A DNA stretch of 64,000 bases from Weissella sagaensis (lineage in GTDB: Bacteria; Bacillota; Bacilli; Lactobacillales; Lactobacillaceae), in contig NZ_BJDT01000002.1 in NCBI RefSeq assembly GCF_005405285.1, forward strand, positions 124,001 to 188,000, in the 5' to 3' direction. Of this stretch, positions 26,109 through 34,944 are shown in pieces. The notes below the pieces were generated by a model. It saw nothing but the letters and a program-made list of their open reading frames with translations, was not told where the DNA came from and made no database searches. Numbering within the stretch: position 1 is the stretch's first letter; each line of letters begins with the position of its first letter. The translations under genes and the position numbers were made by a program.

Positions 26109-28523
26109 CTAAACAACAAAGTTAACTAGCTTACCAGGTACGGCAATAACTTTCTTTGGTTCAGCACCATCAAGTTGCTTTTGAATAGCTTCTTCGTTAG
26201 TAGCAATCGTAATCATTGCTTCACGATCAGCATCAGCAGGAACAGTAACCCGACCACGTAACTTACCATTAACTTGTAAAATTATTTCTATTTCATCAGC
26301 TACCAAAGCAGCTTCATCATATGTTGGCCACTTAGCGTACGCAATTGACTCGTCAGCATGTAAGTAGCTCCACAATTCTTCAGTCATGTGTGGCGCAATT
26401 GGATTTAACATTTTAATAAATCCTTCAACATATTCAACTGCCAAGTTTTCTTGCTTATAAGCTTCATTGATAAAAATCATCATTTGTGAAACTGCCGTAT
26501 TAAAACGTAAGTTCTCGTAATCATCAGTTACTTTTTTGACTGTTTCATTGTAGATTTTATCAAGCTTGTGATCATTAACTGTTGTAATGTGATCGCGCAA
26601 CTTATCTTCATCATCAATAAACAAACGCCAAACGCGATCTAGCCAACGACGTGAACCAGCCAATCCTTCTTCTGACCAAGCAATCGATTGTTCCAAGGGT
26701 CCCATGAACATTTCATACAAGCGCAATGTATCTGCACCATATTCATCAACAACATCATCAGGATTAACAACGTTTCCTTTTGACTTTGACATCTTTTCAT
26801 GGTTTTCACCAAGAATCATTCCTTGATTAGCTAACTTTTGGAATGGTTCCTTCGTATGCACAACGCCTAAGTCGTACAATACCTTGTGCCAGAAACGTGC
26901 ATATAGCAAATGCAATACCGCATGTTCAGCACCACCGATATACAAATCAACATTTTTCCAGTAAGCTTCTGCTTCTGGTGACACAATTTCTTGATCATTG
27001 TGTGGATCCATATAACGTAAGTAGTACCATGATGAACCAGCCCACTGTGGCATCGTGTTCGTTTCACGCTTACCTTTACGGCCATTTTCATCAACAACAT
27101 TAACCCAATCATCAACATTAACCAATGGTGACTCACCAGTACCAGAAGGCATGATATTGTCAACCTCTGGCAAACGTAATGGTAGTTCTGACTCAGGTAC
27201 TAATGTTTGTTCGCCATCCTCCCAGTGAATAACAGGAATTGGCTCACCCCAATAACGTTGACGTGAGAAAATCCAATCACGCAAGCGGAAGTTAACCTTC
27301 TTATGGCCAGCATGATTTTCTTCTAGCCAATCAATCATCTTTGTAATGGCTTCTTCTTTATCCAAACCGTTTAAGAAGCCAGAATTGATGTGTTCACCAT
27401 TGCCAGTATAAGCCTCTTTTTCAAGATCACCGCCAGCAATAACAGGACGAATTGGCAAGTCGTATTTCTTAGCAAAATCATAATCACGACTGTCGTGAGC
27501 AGAAACTGCCATAATAGCACCCGTTCCGTATGATGCTAAGACATAATCACCAATCCAGATTGGTAATGCTTCACCATTAACTGGGTTAATGGCATAAGCC
27601 CCTGTGAACACACCAGTTTTATCTTTATTCAAGTCCGTACGCTCTAAATCTGACTTAGAAGCAATTTCAGCCTTCAAAGCTTCAACAGCATCACGTTGTG
27701 CATCACTAACAATCGTTTCAACAAGTTGGTGTTCTGGTGATAGGACCAAATATGTTGCACCAAACAACGTATCAGCACGTGTCGTAAAGACTTCAATTTC
27801 ATCATCAGTATTTTGTACTTTAAAATTAACTGATGCCCCAATTGAACGACCAATCCAGTGACGTTGTTGTTCCTTAATGGCTTCTGGCCAATCTAAATCT
27901 TCCAAATCATCAATTAAACAATCTGCATATGCCGTGATTTTCAAAGCCCATTGGCGCATTGGCACACGATAAACTGGATAACCCCCACGTTCAGTTTTAC
28001 CATCAATGATTTCCTCATTGGCAACCACTGTTCCACCGTTATAATCAGGGGCCCAGTTAACCATGATTTCATCTTCGTAAGCTAACCCTTTTTTATATAA
28101 TTGTTCAAAAATCCATTGTGTCCACTTATAATACTTTGGATCTGTTGTGTTAACTTCGCGTGACCAATCATAAGACAACCCCAATGATTTCATTTGGTGA
28201 CGGAAAGTCTTAACGTTTTTAGCCGTTACCGTTTTTGGATCTTCACCAGTTTTAATGGCGTATTCTTCAGTTGGTAACCCAAAAGCATCAAATCCCATTG
28301 GATGTAAAACATTATAGCCTTGCATCCGCTTCATACGTGATACAATGTCCGTCGCCGTATAACCTTCTGGATGACCAACATGCAAGCCTTGACCAGATGG
28401 AAATGGAAACATGTCCATTGCAAAAAACTTTTCTTTATCAGTTGCATTTGTTGTTTTAAATGTCTGATTTTCATCCCAAAAATGTTGCCATTTTTTCTCT
28501 ACTAATTTGTGTTGATATGCCAT
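26109..28523 (-). CDS. leuS: Leucyl-tRNA synthetase
   Basis: Charges tRNA-Leu. Class I signatures are present: the HIGH-type motif [16 protein letters not shown] near residue 47 and [14 protein letters not shown] in the C-terminal half, with the editing CP1 domain between them ([38 protein letters not shown]). I start at ATG 28523 ([12 protein letters not shown]); the GTG 15 bases upstream lies within the GTGAGG ribosome site. Length is 804 residues. No leucine T-box leader is visible in the 157 bases before the divergent PAP2 gene. Confidence 0.97.
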   Translation of the reverse strand: MAYQHKLVEKKWQHFWDENQTFKTTNATDKEKFFAMDMFPFPSGQGLHVGHPEGYTATDIVSRMKRMQGYNVLHPMGFDAFGLPTEEYAIKTGEDPKTVTAKNVKTFRHQMKSLGLSYDWSREVNTTDPKYYKWTQWIFEQLYKKGLAYEDEIMVNWAPDYNGGTVVANEEIIDGKTERGGYPVYRVPMRQWALKITAYADCLIDDLEDLDWPEAIKEQQRHWIGRSIGASVNFKVQNTDDEIEVFTTRADTLFGATYLVLSPEHQLVETIVSDAQRDAVEALKAEIASKSDLERTDLNKDKTGVFTGAYAINPVNGEALPIWIGDYVLASYGTGAIMAVSAHDSRDYDFAKKYDLPIRPVIAGGDLEKEAYTGNGEHINSGFLNGLDKEEAITKMIDWLEENHAGHKKVNFRLRDWIFSRQRYWGEPIPVIHWEDGEQTLVPESELPLRLPEVDNIMPSGTGESPLVNVDDWVNVVDENGRKGKRETNTMPQWAGSSWYYLRYMDPHNDQEIVSPEAEAYWKNVDLYIGGAEHAVLHLLYARFWHKVLYDLGVVHTKEPFQKLANQGMILGENHEKMSKSKGNVVNPDDVVDEYGADTLRLYEMFMGPLEQSIAWSEEGLAGSRRWLDRVWRLFIDDEDKLRDHITTVNDHKLDKIYNETVKKVTDDYENLRFNTAVSQMMIFINEAYKQENLAVEYVEGFIKMLNPIAPHMTEELWSYLHADESIAYAKWPTYDEAALVADEIEIILQVNGKLRGRVTVPADADREAMITIATNEEAIQKQLDGAEPKKVIAVPGKLVNFVV

Positions 28524-28680
28524 GATTGATAACCTCACTTTAATAGTCTTACTTTATCAAAAAAAGACCGAGCTTTCAATATTCATAAAGGATTCGTCAA
28601 ATTAATTCTTATTAATATTTTTAAGACATTTTGTGCTAAACTAATAAAATGAGAAATAAATAAGAAGGAGGTCGCAACAA

Positions 28681-29373
28681 GTGCACTTACGTAAATTTGA
28701 TTATTTCCAATTAGCCGTTGCTTTAGGTGGTTTAGCAATCTTTATTATCATGGCATTGGGTTATGTCTACAATCTTGGTTACATTGGCATAATCGATCAC
28801 TTTGGTTTCCGTTATATTCGTGAACCATTAACCCCTGAAAGATCCTGGTTTTTCCGCAACATTACACGTGCTGGTAACACAAAATGGACTGCTCTCGTCA
28901 TGGCTATCACCGCCATCATTGCATTATTGATTCGCAAATGGGATGTTGCTGTATTTATGGTTGTCAACGTTGGTGTCTTTGGTGGTGGCGTTATGAGTGT
29001 GTTTAAGCATATTTTCAAACGGCCACGCCCCGACATTTATCATGTTATTGAGCAATCAGGTTATTCATTTCCTTCAGGGCATGCGTTAAATGCCATTTTG
29101 CTCTATGGTTCATTAATTGTTTTAGTTCATTATTATTTAAAATCTGAAGATAATATTCGCTATGCTTTTATGACTTTGTTTGCGGCTTTAATTATTGCCA
29201 TTCCTGTTAGTCGTGTCTATTTGGGCGTACACTACTTGTCAGATGTTTTGGCCGGTTTTGGCTTGGGCGTCTTCCTATTAATCATGTCTAAGGAAATTAT
29301 TTTTAAATATCGTACACGAGAGGTTTTCGAAAATGCGCAAAATTCAAAATCTAGTTCAAATATCACTAAATGA
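28681..29373 (+). CDS. PAP2-family membrane phosphatase
   Basis: A 230-residue protein with about six TM segments and the complete phosphatidic acid phosphatase motif: KRPRPD, PSGHALN, and SRVYLGVHYLSD (K-x6-RP, PSGH, SR-x5-H-x3-D). The active site faces the outside of the membrane; undecaprenyl-pyrophosphate or phosphatidylglycerophosphate are the usual substrates. The start codon is GTG 28681 with a full AAGGAGG nine bases upstream. The 3' end overlaps the next gene by 41 bases in another frame, so the two are probably coupled. Confidence 0.88.
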   Translation: MHLRKFDYFQLAVALGGLAIFIIMALGYVYNLGYIGIIDHFGFRYIREPLTPERSWFFRNITRAGNTKWTALVMAITAIIALLIRKWDVAVFMVVNVGVFGGGVMSVFKHIFKRPRPDIYHVIEQSGYSFPSGHALNAILLYGSLIVLVHYYLKSEDNIRYAFMTLFAALIIAIPVSRVYLGVHYLSDVLAGFGLGVFLLIMSKEIIFKYRTREVFENAQNSKSSSNITK

Positions 29374-29845
29374 ATACCTAAACCCTGGTGACCTCGCGAT
29401 TGATGCCACTATTCATCATGGGGACATCACTCGTTTTTTAGCTAGTCGTATTGGTGATACTGGCAAACTTTTGGCTTTTTCAGAAAAAAAAGATGAAATC
29501 GATGATGTTGCTGCCTCACTATTCTTAAGTGGTCTGAACGACCGAGTTGATTTAATTAATAAAGATTTTTCAAATATTATTAACTACCTAGAACCAACAC
29601 AGCCCATTGGTGCTGCCATGTTTCAAGTAGATTCCAAAATGGATTTAGCTGCTGTGCAAAATGCTGCTAAGGCCATTTTAATGTTTTTAAAAACAGATGG
29701 TTTATTATGTTTGCTAAGTGACGATGCGCAATTGCTAAACACCAGCAAAGCCTACTTTGCAAAACTACCCGCCAATTCTTATAGCGTCTCTTACTATGAA
29801 GACCTATTAACTACCGAAAGTGCCCTCGTCATTCAACGGCACTAA
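29333..29845 (+). CDS. Degenerate YtqB-like SAM methyltransferase-fold protein
   Basis: 170 residues, overlapping the PAP2 gene by 41 bases, with AGAGG nine bases before ATG 29333. The fold resembles the YtqB/rRNA-methylase group: LAIDATIHHGDITRFLASRIG at residues 21-41 sits where YtqB-type enzymes have IDATxGNGHDTxFLA, and a later FLKTDGLLCLLS strand fits the Rossmann core. The glycine-rich SAM loop GNGHDT is changed to HHGDIT and the NLGYLPGGDK segment is absent. Binding or catalysis may be lost, so I call it only a relative of the family. Confidence 0.55.
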   Translation: MRKIQNLVQISLNEYLNPGDLAIDATIHHGDITRFLASRIGDTGKLLAFSEKKDEIDDVAASLFLSGLNDRVDLINKDFSNIINYLEPTQPIGAAMFQVDSKMDLAAVQNAAKAILMFLKTDGLLCLLSDDAQLLNTSKAYFAKLPANSYSVSYYEDLLTTESALVIQRH

Positions 29846-29903
29846 AAAAGTCATTGCTTATCTAACTAGTGTGGTCAACATCGTTAGTAAGCAATGACTT
29901 TTT
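29845..29903. terminator. Bidirectional terminator, methyltransferase-like gene / fructokinase
   Basis: AAAAAGTCATTGCTTA (29845-29860) pairs perfectly with its complement at 29888-29903; it serves the plus-strand pair and the sucrose operon arriving on the minus strand. Confidence 0.88.
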
Positions 29904-29914
29904 GTTTTATCAAT

Positions 29915-30793
29915 TTATTCGATTAACAATGATTTAGCTAAGTAAAAGCATCCTAAGATTCCCGCATTGTCCCCATGTTCAACAGGTACAATATAACGTT
30001 CTAAATCATCAACTGGCAAATAATCCGCTAATTGTCGTGCAAATGATTGACGAACCATTGGCAACAAGATTCGACGATGTGGTACACCACCACCAAATAC
30101 AATCTTATCTGGTCTTAAAATAGTCGTATAAGTTACCAAAGCCTGTGCTAAATAATCTGCTTCAATTTCCCAAGCTACATGATCATCAGGTAAAGACTTA
30201 GCTGATTCTTGCCAGCGTTCTTCAATGGCTGGTCCTGAAGCTAATCCTTCTAAACATGTATCGCCATGAAAGGGGCAATGACCGACATATTGGTCTTTAG
30301 GATGTTTGCGCATCATAATATGACCAGCCTCAGGATGTGAATGCCCACTTAGTAATTGACCATGTTGAATGATTCCTGCCCCAATACCGGTACCGACCGT
30401 TAGATAAACCACATTTTCAACATCTTTTGCGGCGCCGGAAACATACTCTGACCAACCGGCACCATTCACATCTGTCGTCCAATAGTAAGGTATGTCACGC
30501 CATGCTTTCATAGCTCCCAAAAAATCATAACCCGACCAACCTCTTTTGGGTGTATCCAAGACATACCCATATGTCCGACTGTGTGGATTAATATCAATTG
30601 GACCAAACGCAGCAACACCAATCGCAGCAATATCATCGAATTGATCAAAGAATGTCGTAACTTGCTTAATTGTTGCCGATCCATCTAACGTCGGGAAACT
30701 TTCACGTGCAATAACTGTATCTGGATCACTTACATCAGCTACTGCAACAACAAACTTTGTTCCGCCTGCTTCAATTGCTCCTAAAAGTGACAT
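29915..30793 (-). CDS. scrK: ROK-family fructokinase
   Basis: Phosphorylates the fructose released from sucrose. The ROK pattern is clear: GAIEAGGTKFV at residues 5-15, VGTGIGAGI, and the zinc-binding segment H-PEAGH followed by CPFHGDTCLEGLASGPA. Length is 292 residues. It is the last gene of the sucrose operon, 24 bases after the GH32 gene, and ends before the terminator at 29845-29903. AGGAG precedes ATG 30793. Confidence 0.95.
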   Translation of the reverse strand: MSLLGAIEAGGTKFVVAVADVSDPDTVIARESFPTLDGSATIKQVTTFFDQFDDIAAIGVAAFGPIDINPHSRTYGYVLDTPKRGWSGYDFLGAMKAWRDIPYYWTTDVNGAGWSEYVSGAAKDVENVVYLTVGTGIGAGIIQHGQLLSGHSHPEAGHIMMRKHPKDQYVGHCPFHGDTCLEGLASGPAIEERWQESAKSLPDDHVAWEIEADYLAQALVTYTTILRPDKIVFGGGVPHRRILLPMVRQSFARQLADYLPVDDLERYIVPVEHGDNAGILGCFYLAKSLLIE

Positions 30794-30817
30794 TTTATTT
30801 CTCCTATTTTAGTTATG

Positions 30818-32239
30818 TTAATATTTAACAGCATCTTTCTCTAACTCATACGTGGTCACTTGCACATCATCAAAGTTTATTCTATCTAGGATGATATTTG
30901 GATGAATCTCACTATAATACCGTTCTGTAAATACTGTTTCACCATCATTAATAAAAATTTCTGCTGAACTACGATCAATCAATAATTGTAACTTTATTAT
31001 TGCTGATTCGTTAACGTAAGCTATTCGTTTGTCTATGCGATCAGATCTTGAAATCGTTACCTTATTTTCTTGATGCGCAAATTGTAAGGCTAAGGCCGCA
31101 TCATCAGCCGCCATAAACGTTATCGTAAAATCTTCATCTGCCTTTAATTGCATTTGAATTTCGTGACTATCAGCATCTGATAGCAATAATTGCGTTGTTG
31201 AACCTGATACAAATGATATTTTATTTTTAGTCTGCTTAATCCTTAACTGATCTAGTTCGGCAACCGGTTGCATATAAACATGATTGTCCTTGAGCGTTAA
31301 TTCACGGGGAAAAGTTAATGCTCCTGCCCAGCCATCTTTTTTCTCAGGCATTTCACTTTCCCACATGGCCATCCAACCAAACATAATGCGTCGACCGTCT
31401 GGTGCTAACATGGTCTGGCTAGCATAAAAATCATGACCATGATCAATTTCAACAAACCCACTTCTTTCAAAGTTTGCTGTCGCCACATCCAATTTACCAA
31501 TCATATATCCTGTTTGATGTAGATTTAAATACTTTTCATGATCAGGTTGCATACCTTGTGGTGACATCAACAAAACATCTTGGTCAGCAAGTGAAAAGAT
31601 ATCTGGACACTCCCACATATAACCTTCTGTAGCGACTGATTGCGATTGCGCGATTGTACCTTCATAATGCCAACTCAACAAATCTTTTGATGAATAAAGC
31701 AATACGCGCCCTACTTTTGAATCTAGCGTTTGCCCACCAAGAATTACATAATAAGTGTCGTCGCTTTGCCAAAGTTTTGGATCACGGAAATTAGCTGTAT
31801 TATCACGGGGTGGCGTTGAAATAACTGGATTATTTGCATATTTTTCAAAATTAAGTCCATCTTCGCTAACAGCAATATTTTGATCCTCATAGAAGTCATC
31901 ATCATCACCACTATCGCCAAAATGATGTCCTGTGTACATCAAATACAATTTATCATCTTTAACAAGCGCACTTCCTGAAAAAATACCGTTCTTAGAAATT
32001 GGTTTTTCCGGTGATAATGCAATTGGCAATGATTCCCAATGAACAAGATCTAAACTACGGGCATGCCCCCAATGCATTGGTCCCCATTCTGCACTGTACG
32101 GATGGTATTGATAGAAAATATGATAATACCCTTTAAAATAAACAAAACCGTTTGGATCATTAATCCAACCTGATGGTGCTGCCACATGAAAATTAGGACG
32201 ATAACGTGGATTAGTTACTTGTATTAATTTTTCAGTCAT
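30818..32239 (-). CDS. scrB: GH32 sucrose hydrolase (sucrose or sucrose-6-phosphate)
   Basis: Cytoplasmic beta-fructofuranosidase without a signal peptide, 473 residues. The three GH32 acids are visible: D28 in WINDPNG, D153 in FRDPK and E210 in WECPDIF. A C-terminal beta-sandwich follows, with INDGETVFTERYYS near its end. It lies 20 bases after a proton-symporter-type permease, not a PTS transporter. The natural substrate is therefore probably free sucrose, although the family is usually named sucrose-6-phosphate hydrolase. AAAGGA is the ribosome site. Confidence 0.93.
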   Translation of the reverse strand: MTEKLIQVTNPRYRPNFHVAAPSGWINDPNGFVYFKGYYHIFYQYHPYSAEWGPMHWGHARSLDLVHWESLPIALSPEKPISKNGIFSGSALVKDDKLYLMYTGHHFGDSGDDDDFYEDQNIAVSEDGLNFEKYANNPVISTPPRDNTANFRDPKLWQSDDTYYVILGGQTLDSKVGRVLLYSSKDLLSWHYEGTIAQSQSVATEGYMWECPDIFSLADQDVLLMSPQGMQPDHEKYLNLHQTGYMIGKLDVATANFERSGFVEIDHGHDFYASQTMLAPDGRRIMFGWMAMWESEMPEKKDGWAGALTFPRELTLKDNHVYMQPVAELDQLRIKQTKNKISFVSGSTTQLLLSDADSHEIQMQLKADEDFTITFMAADDAALALQFAHQENKVTISRSDRIDKRIAYVNESAIIKLQLLIDRSSAEIFINDGETVFTERYYSEIHPNIILDRINFDDVQVTTYELEKDAVKY

Positions 32240-32259
32240 TATGTCAAATTCCTTTCTTC

Positions 32260-33534
32260 TTAAGCAGCTGGCTTAACTAATGGCTCACCATTTACATCTT
32301 GATCATCTCTTTTAATCATAAAGAATGCATAAACACCGGCAATGGCCACAATAACCGTAATGATATGGAAAGTTGTTGCGTAGCCTGAGTTATCTCGTAA
32401 CATTCCTAATGGTGTTGAAAGAACAACTTGACCTAATTGAGCCGCAACCTGAAAACCAATCATATATAAAGTAGCTGATAACTTGGTTTCAAAATGTAAT
32501 GTGAAATATCTAAAAATCGATAAAATAAAGAGTGGTGTTTCAAAAGAATGTAGCATTTTAACAAATGAAATCGCAACTGGATTATCAATAAATCCGCATA
32601 GGCCGATACGAATTGCCATAATTGTGATTCCTAGTAATAGCGTGTTACGTACGCCAATCTTATTCATAATAATGGGGACAATTCCCATCATAATAGCTTC
32701 TACAAAAACTTGGATTGAATTTAAATTACCATACATTTGTTGTCCTTGAGCAACTGACCCAAACAAACCTGCATAAAAGCTTGGGAACATTTGTTGATCA
32801 AACACTGTATAAAATGTCCATGTAAAAAAGATTAGAATAATAACAATCCAAAGATCACGTAACTTCAATAAGGAAAACATTTCCTTAACACTAGGTACTG
32901 ACGTTTGTGTTGCTTGGTTGCTACGCTTTTTTTCTTCTCGCTCTGCTTTAGGCACCCAAAGACAAACATTTAACAGTAATAGCACACCAAAAATTGAACC
33001 AATCCAAAAATTTAAATCAGGATTAATAACAAATAAATGTCCTGCCAATAGTGCTACCACTGCGTAACCAAATGATCCCCAAGCACGTGCTTGACCGTAT
33101 TCAAACTTAAATACCCGACTAAATCGCTCTATTAAAGCTTCATAGATACCCGTAGTTGCTAAAAAGCCTGCTGACAAGAAAATTGAACCCACTACCAACC
33201 CAATTGTAAAATTACTATTCAACATGGGTTCATATGCGTAAATAAAAAATGGCCCTACTAGCGCTGCACAGATACCACTAAATATTAGCAAATGTCTTTT
33301 AATTCCCAATTTATCTTGTAATGCCCCATAAAAGAACATCAAAATTAATGTCACTAATGAATTAGCAGAATAAATTGTCCCCACAGCACTACCGTTTAAA
33401 TTCAAACCACTTTTAGATGTTAACCATAATTGAAAAAATGACCACCAAATCCCCCAGGATGCAAAGTACAAAAACATTGTTACCGAACTTTGAAGATAAG
33501 ATTCATTTTTAAAAGCTTTCATATATTTTGACAC
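32260..33534 (-). CDS. Oligosaccharide:H+ symporter, probable sucrose permease (CscB/LacY type)
   Basis: A 424-residue MFS protein with 12 predicted TM segments of the LacY/RafB/CscB group. It shows YFASWGIWWSFFQLWL in TM1, GALQDKLGIKRHLL in the first cytoplasmic loop, and a charged central loop around residues 190-215. I start at GTG 33534, eight bases after AGGGGG; the frame opening at 33573 would give 13 extra residues and put the ribosome site inside the gene. It is first in the operon with GH32 and fructokinase, which makes sucrose the likely substrate. Confidence 0.87.
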   Translation of the reverse strand: MSKYMKAFKNESYLQSSVTMFLYFASWGIWWSFFQLWLTSKSGLNLNGSAVGTIYSANSLVTLILMFFYGALQDKLGIKRHLLIFSGICAALVGPFFIYAYEPMLNSNFTIGLVVGSIFLSAGFLATTGIYEALIERFSRVFKFEYGQARAWGSFGYAVVALLAGHLFVINPDLNFWIGSIFGVLLLLNVCLWVPKAEREEKKRSNQATQTSVPSVKEMFSLLKLRDLWIVIILIFFTWTFYTVFDQQMFPSFYAGLFGSVAQGQQMYGNLNSIQVFVEAIMMGIVPIIMNKIGVRNTLLLGITIMAIRIGLCGFIDNPVAISFVKMLHSFETPLFILSIFRYFTLHFETKLSATLYMIGFQVAAQLGQVVLSTPLGMLRDNSGYATTFHIITVIVAIAGVYAFFMIKRDDQDVNGEPLVKPAA

Positions 33535-33589
33535 AAGATAGTCCCCCTTCGAATAAACAAAAAATCGTGTCATGTAACTAAAACAAAAA

Positions 33590-33603
33590 TGTAATCGCTT
33601 TCA
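33590..33603 (-). promoter_or_regulatory. cre site of the sucrose operon
   Basis: TGAAAGCGATTACA on the minus strand fits TGWAANCGNTNWCA at every position. It lies at or just after the predicted transcription start, a position where CcpA represses. Confidence 0.8.
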
Positions 33604-33611
33604 CAATTGAT

Positions 33612-33649
33612 ATTATAAACCGGGTTTCTGGAGTATGTCAACCGGTTGA
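33612..33649 (-). promoter_or_regulatory. Sucrose operon promoter with two ScrR-type operators
   Basis: Both hexamers are consensus on the minus strand: TTGACA (33641-33636), 18-base spacer, TATAAT (33617-33612). Palindrome TCAACCGGTTGA (33638-33649) covers the -35, and AAACCGGGTTT (33617-33627) lies between the hexamers. CCGG-centred palindromes are typical of LacI-family repressors, and such a regulator is encoded next door. Confidence 0.8.
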
Positions 33650-33660
33650 TATAAAGCGAC

Positions 33661-33685
33661 AAAAAAAAGACCAGTTACCTGGTCT
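33661..33685 (-). terminator. Terminator after the LacI-family regulator
   Basis: AGACCAG/CTGGTCT stem (33668-33674 and 33679-33685) with a 4-base loop, then an eight-T tract on the minus strand. Confidence 0.85.
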
Positions 33686-33692
33686 CTCAAAA

Positions 33693-34676
33693 CTATCTGT
33701 TACTTGTTTCCCCTTCCCACAAATCGACAGGTAGTATATATTCCAATTCCGTCTTCGTTCCCGAAATCCGTTTTAATAAAACATCAACGGCTACTTTAGC
33801 CATTTCTTCAATTGGCTGAACAATTGTCGTTAATTCAGGCACCATATTTCTCATGAGTTCAGTACCATCATATCCGACAACCAATAAATCAGCAGGAATA
33901 TTTTGGCCACGTTCCTTTGCAATTGACATCACAATGCCTGCATCGACATCATTTGAAACAAATATCGCTTCCATATCTGGATATATCTCAAATAGTTCAT
34001 TATAACGTTGCTTTTTCTCAGCAAACGATAACCTAAAATCAATTGTGAAAGTATGTGGCTCTAATCCATAATCGGTCATGACCTTTTCATAAGCAGTACG
34101 CCGTCGCTGTGCTGGTGTTTCTAACGAACTTGGTCCATTTGTATGAATAATACGTGTAACACCAGCATTAATTAGTCGTTGTGTTGCTAAAATACCACCT
34201 TTATAATTATCAGATTCAACAATTGGAATATCACTATTCATAACACGATCAATTGCCACAACTGGTAGATGACTATATTTATACTCAGCAATCCCCTGAT
34301 TATGTGTTCCCAAAATTAAACCGTCTACTTGTCCTGCTAATAATTGATTTAAATAATCCGTTTCTTTATGTGTATCCTGCAATGAATTACCAATAATTAC
34401 TTTAAAATCTCGTTGATATAATTCATACTCTAAATAATTTACTAACTCACCAAAAAAAGGATTTGACACAGTTGGGAAAATAAGCCCAATCAATCCCGTC
34501 TTTTGCTTAAACAATTGCCGTGCGGCTGCATTTGGTTGATAATTTAATGTTTCCATTGCATCATGTACTTTTTCAAGCGTTTTCTCACTTAAATAGCCAC
34601 GATTATTAAGCACATGAGAGGCTGTTGTTTTTGATACACCCGCTAATTTTGCGACATCTTCTAACTTAGGTTTCAT
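33693..34676 (-). CDS. scrR: LacI-family sucrose operon repressor
   Basis: 327 residues: an N-terminal LacI helix-turn-helix with hinge (LEDVAKLAGVSKTTASHVLNN, residues 5-25; NYQPNAAARQL), then a periplasmic-binding-protein-like effector domain. It sits directly upstream of, and on the same strand as, the sucrose genes, whose promoter carries two LacI-type palindromes. ScrR function is therefore inferred from context. Its own extended -10 TGATATAAT (34730-34722) lies about 50 bases upstream. The ribosome site before ATG 34676 is weak. Confidence 0.85.
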   Translation of the reverse strand: MKPKLEDVAKLAGVSKTTASHVLNNRGYLSEKTLEKVHDAMETLNYQPNAAARQLFKQKTGLIGLIFPTVSNPFFGELVNYLEYELYQRDFKVIIGNSLQDTHKETDYLNQLLAGQVDGLILGTHNQGIAEYKYSHLPVVAIDRVMNSDIPIVESDNYKGGILATQRLINAGVTRIIHTNGPSSLETPAQRRRTAYEKVMTDYGLEPHTFTIDFRLSFAEKKQRYNELFEIYPDMEAIFVSNDVDAGIVMSIAKERGQNIPADLLVVGYDGTELMRNMVPELTTIVQPIEEMAKVAVDVLLKRISGTKTELEYILPVDLWEGETSNR

Positions 34677-34857
34677 TATACTAACCGTGCTTACCTTTCA
34701 AAAATTATCTTGTATAAGCTTATTATATCAAAGCTCACCAGTCATACGCTTTGATTTTGACCATCTAGATTCTCCAAAAATGCATGCTCTATTAGAAATC
34801 AAATAATCATTTTCATCAATAAGCCTTAACAATTTTTATTAATTATATAACAGAAAA

Positions 34858-34895
34858 ACCGTCAGACTAACAACATTGCGCTGTCGCTTGACGGT
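34858..34895 (-). terminator. Terminator after the rRNA methyltransferase gene
   Basis: ACCGTCA (34858-34864) pairs with TGACGGT (34889-34895); TTTTTC follows on the minus strand. Confidence 0.75.
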
Positions 34896-34944
34896 ACTCA
34901 AACATATTCAAAATCGACTTTTATTGTGCTTTGGCTTGCGCCGC

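Noticed and set aside
28524-28680. T-box leader for leuS
   Set aside because: Only 157 bases shared with a divergent gene; no T-box sequence and no terminator before leuS.
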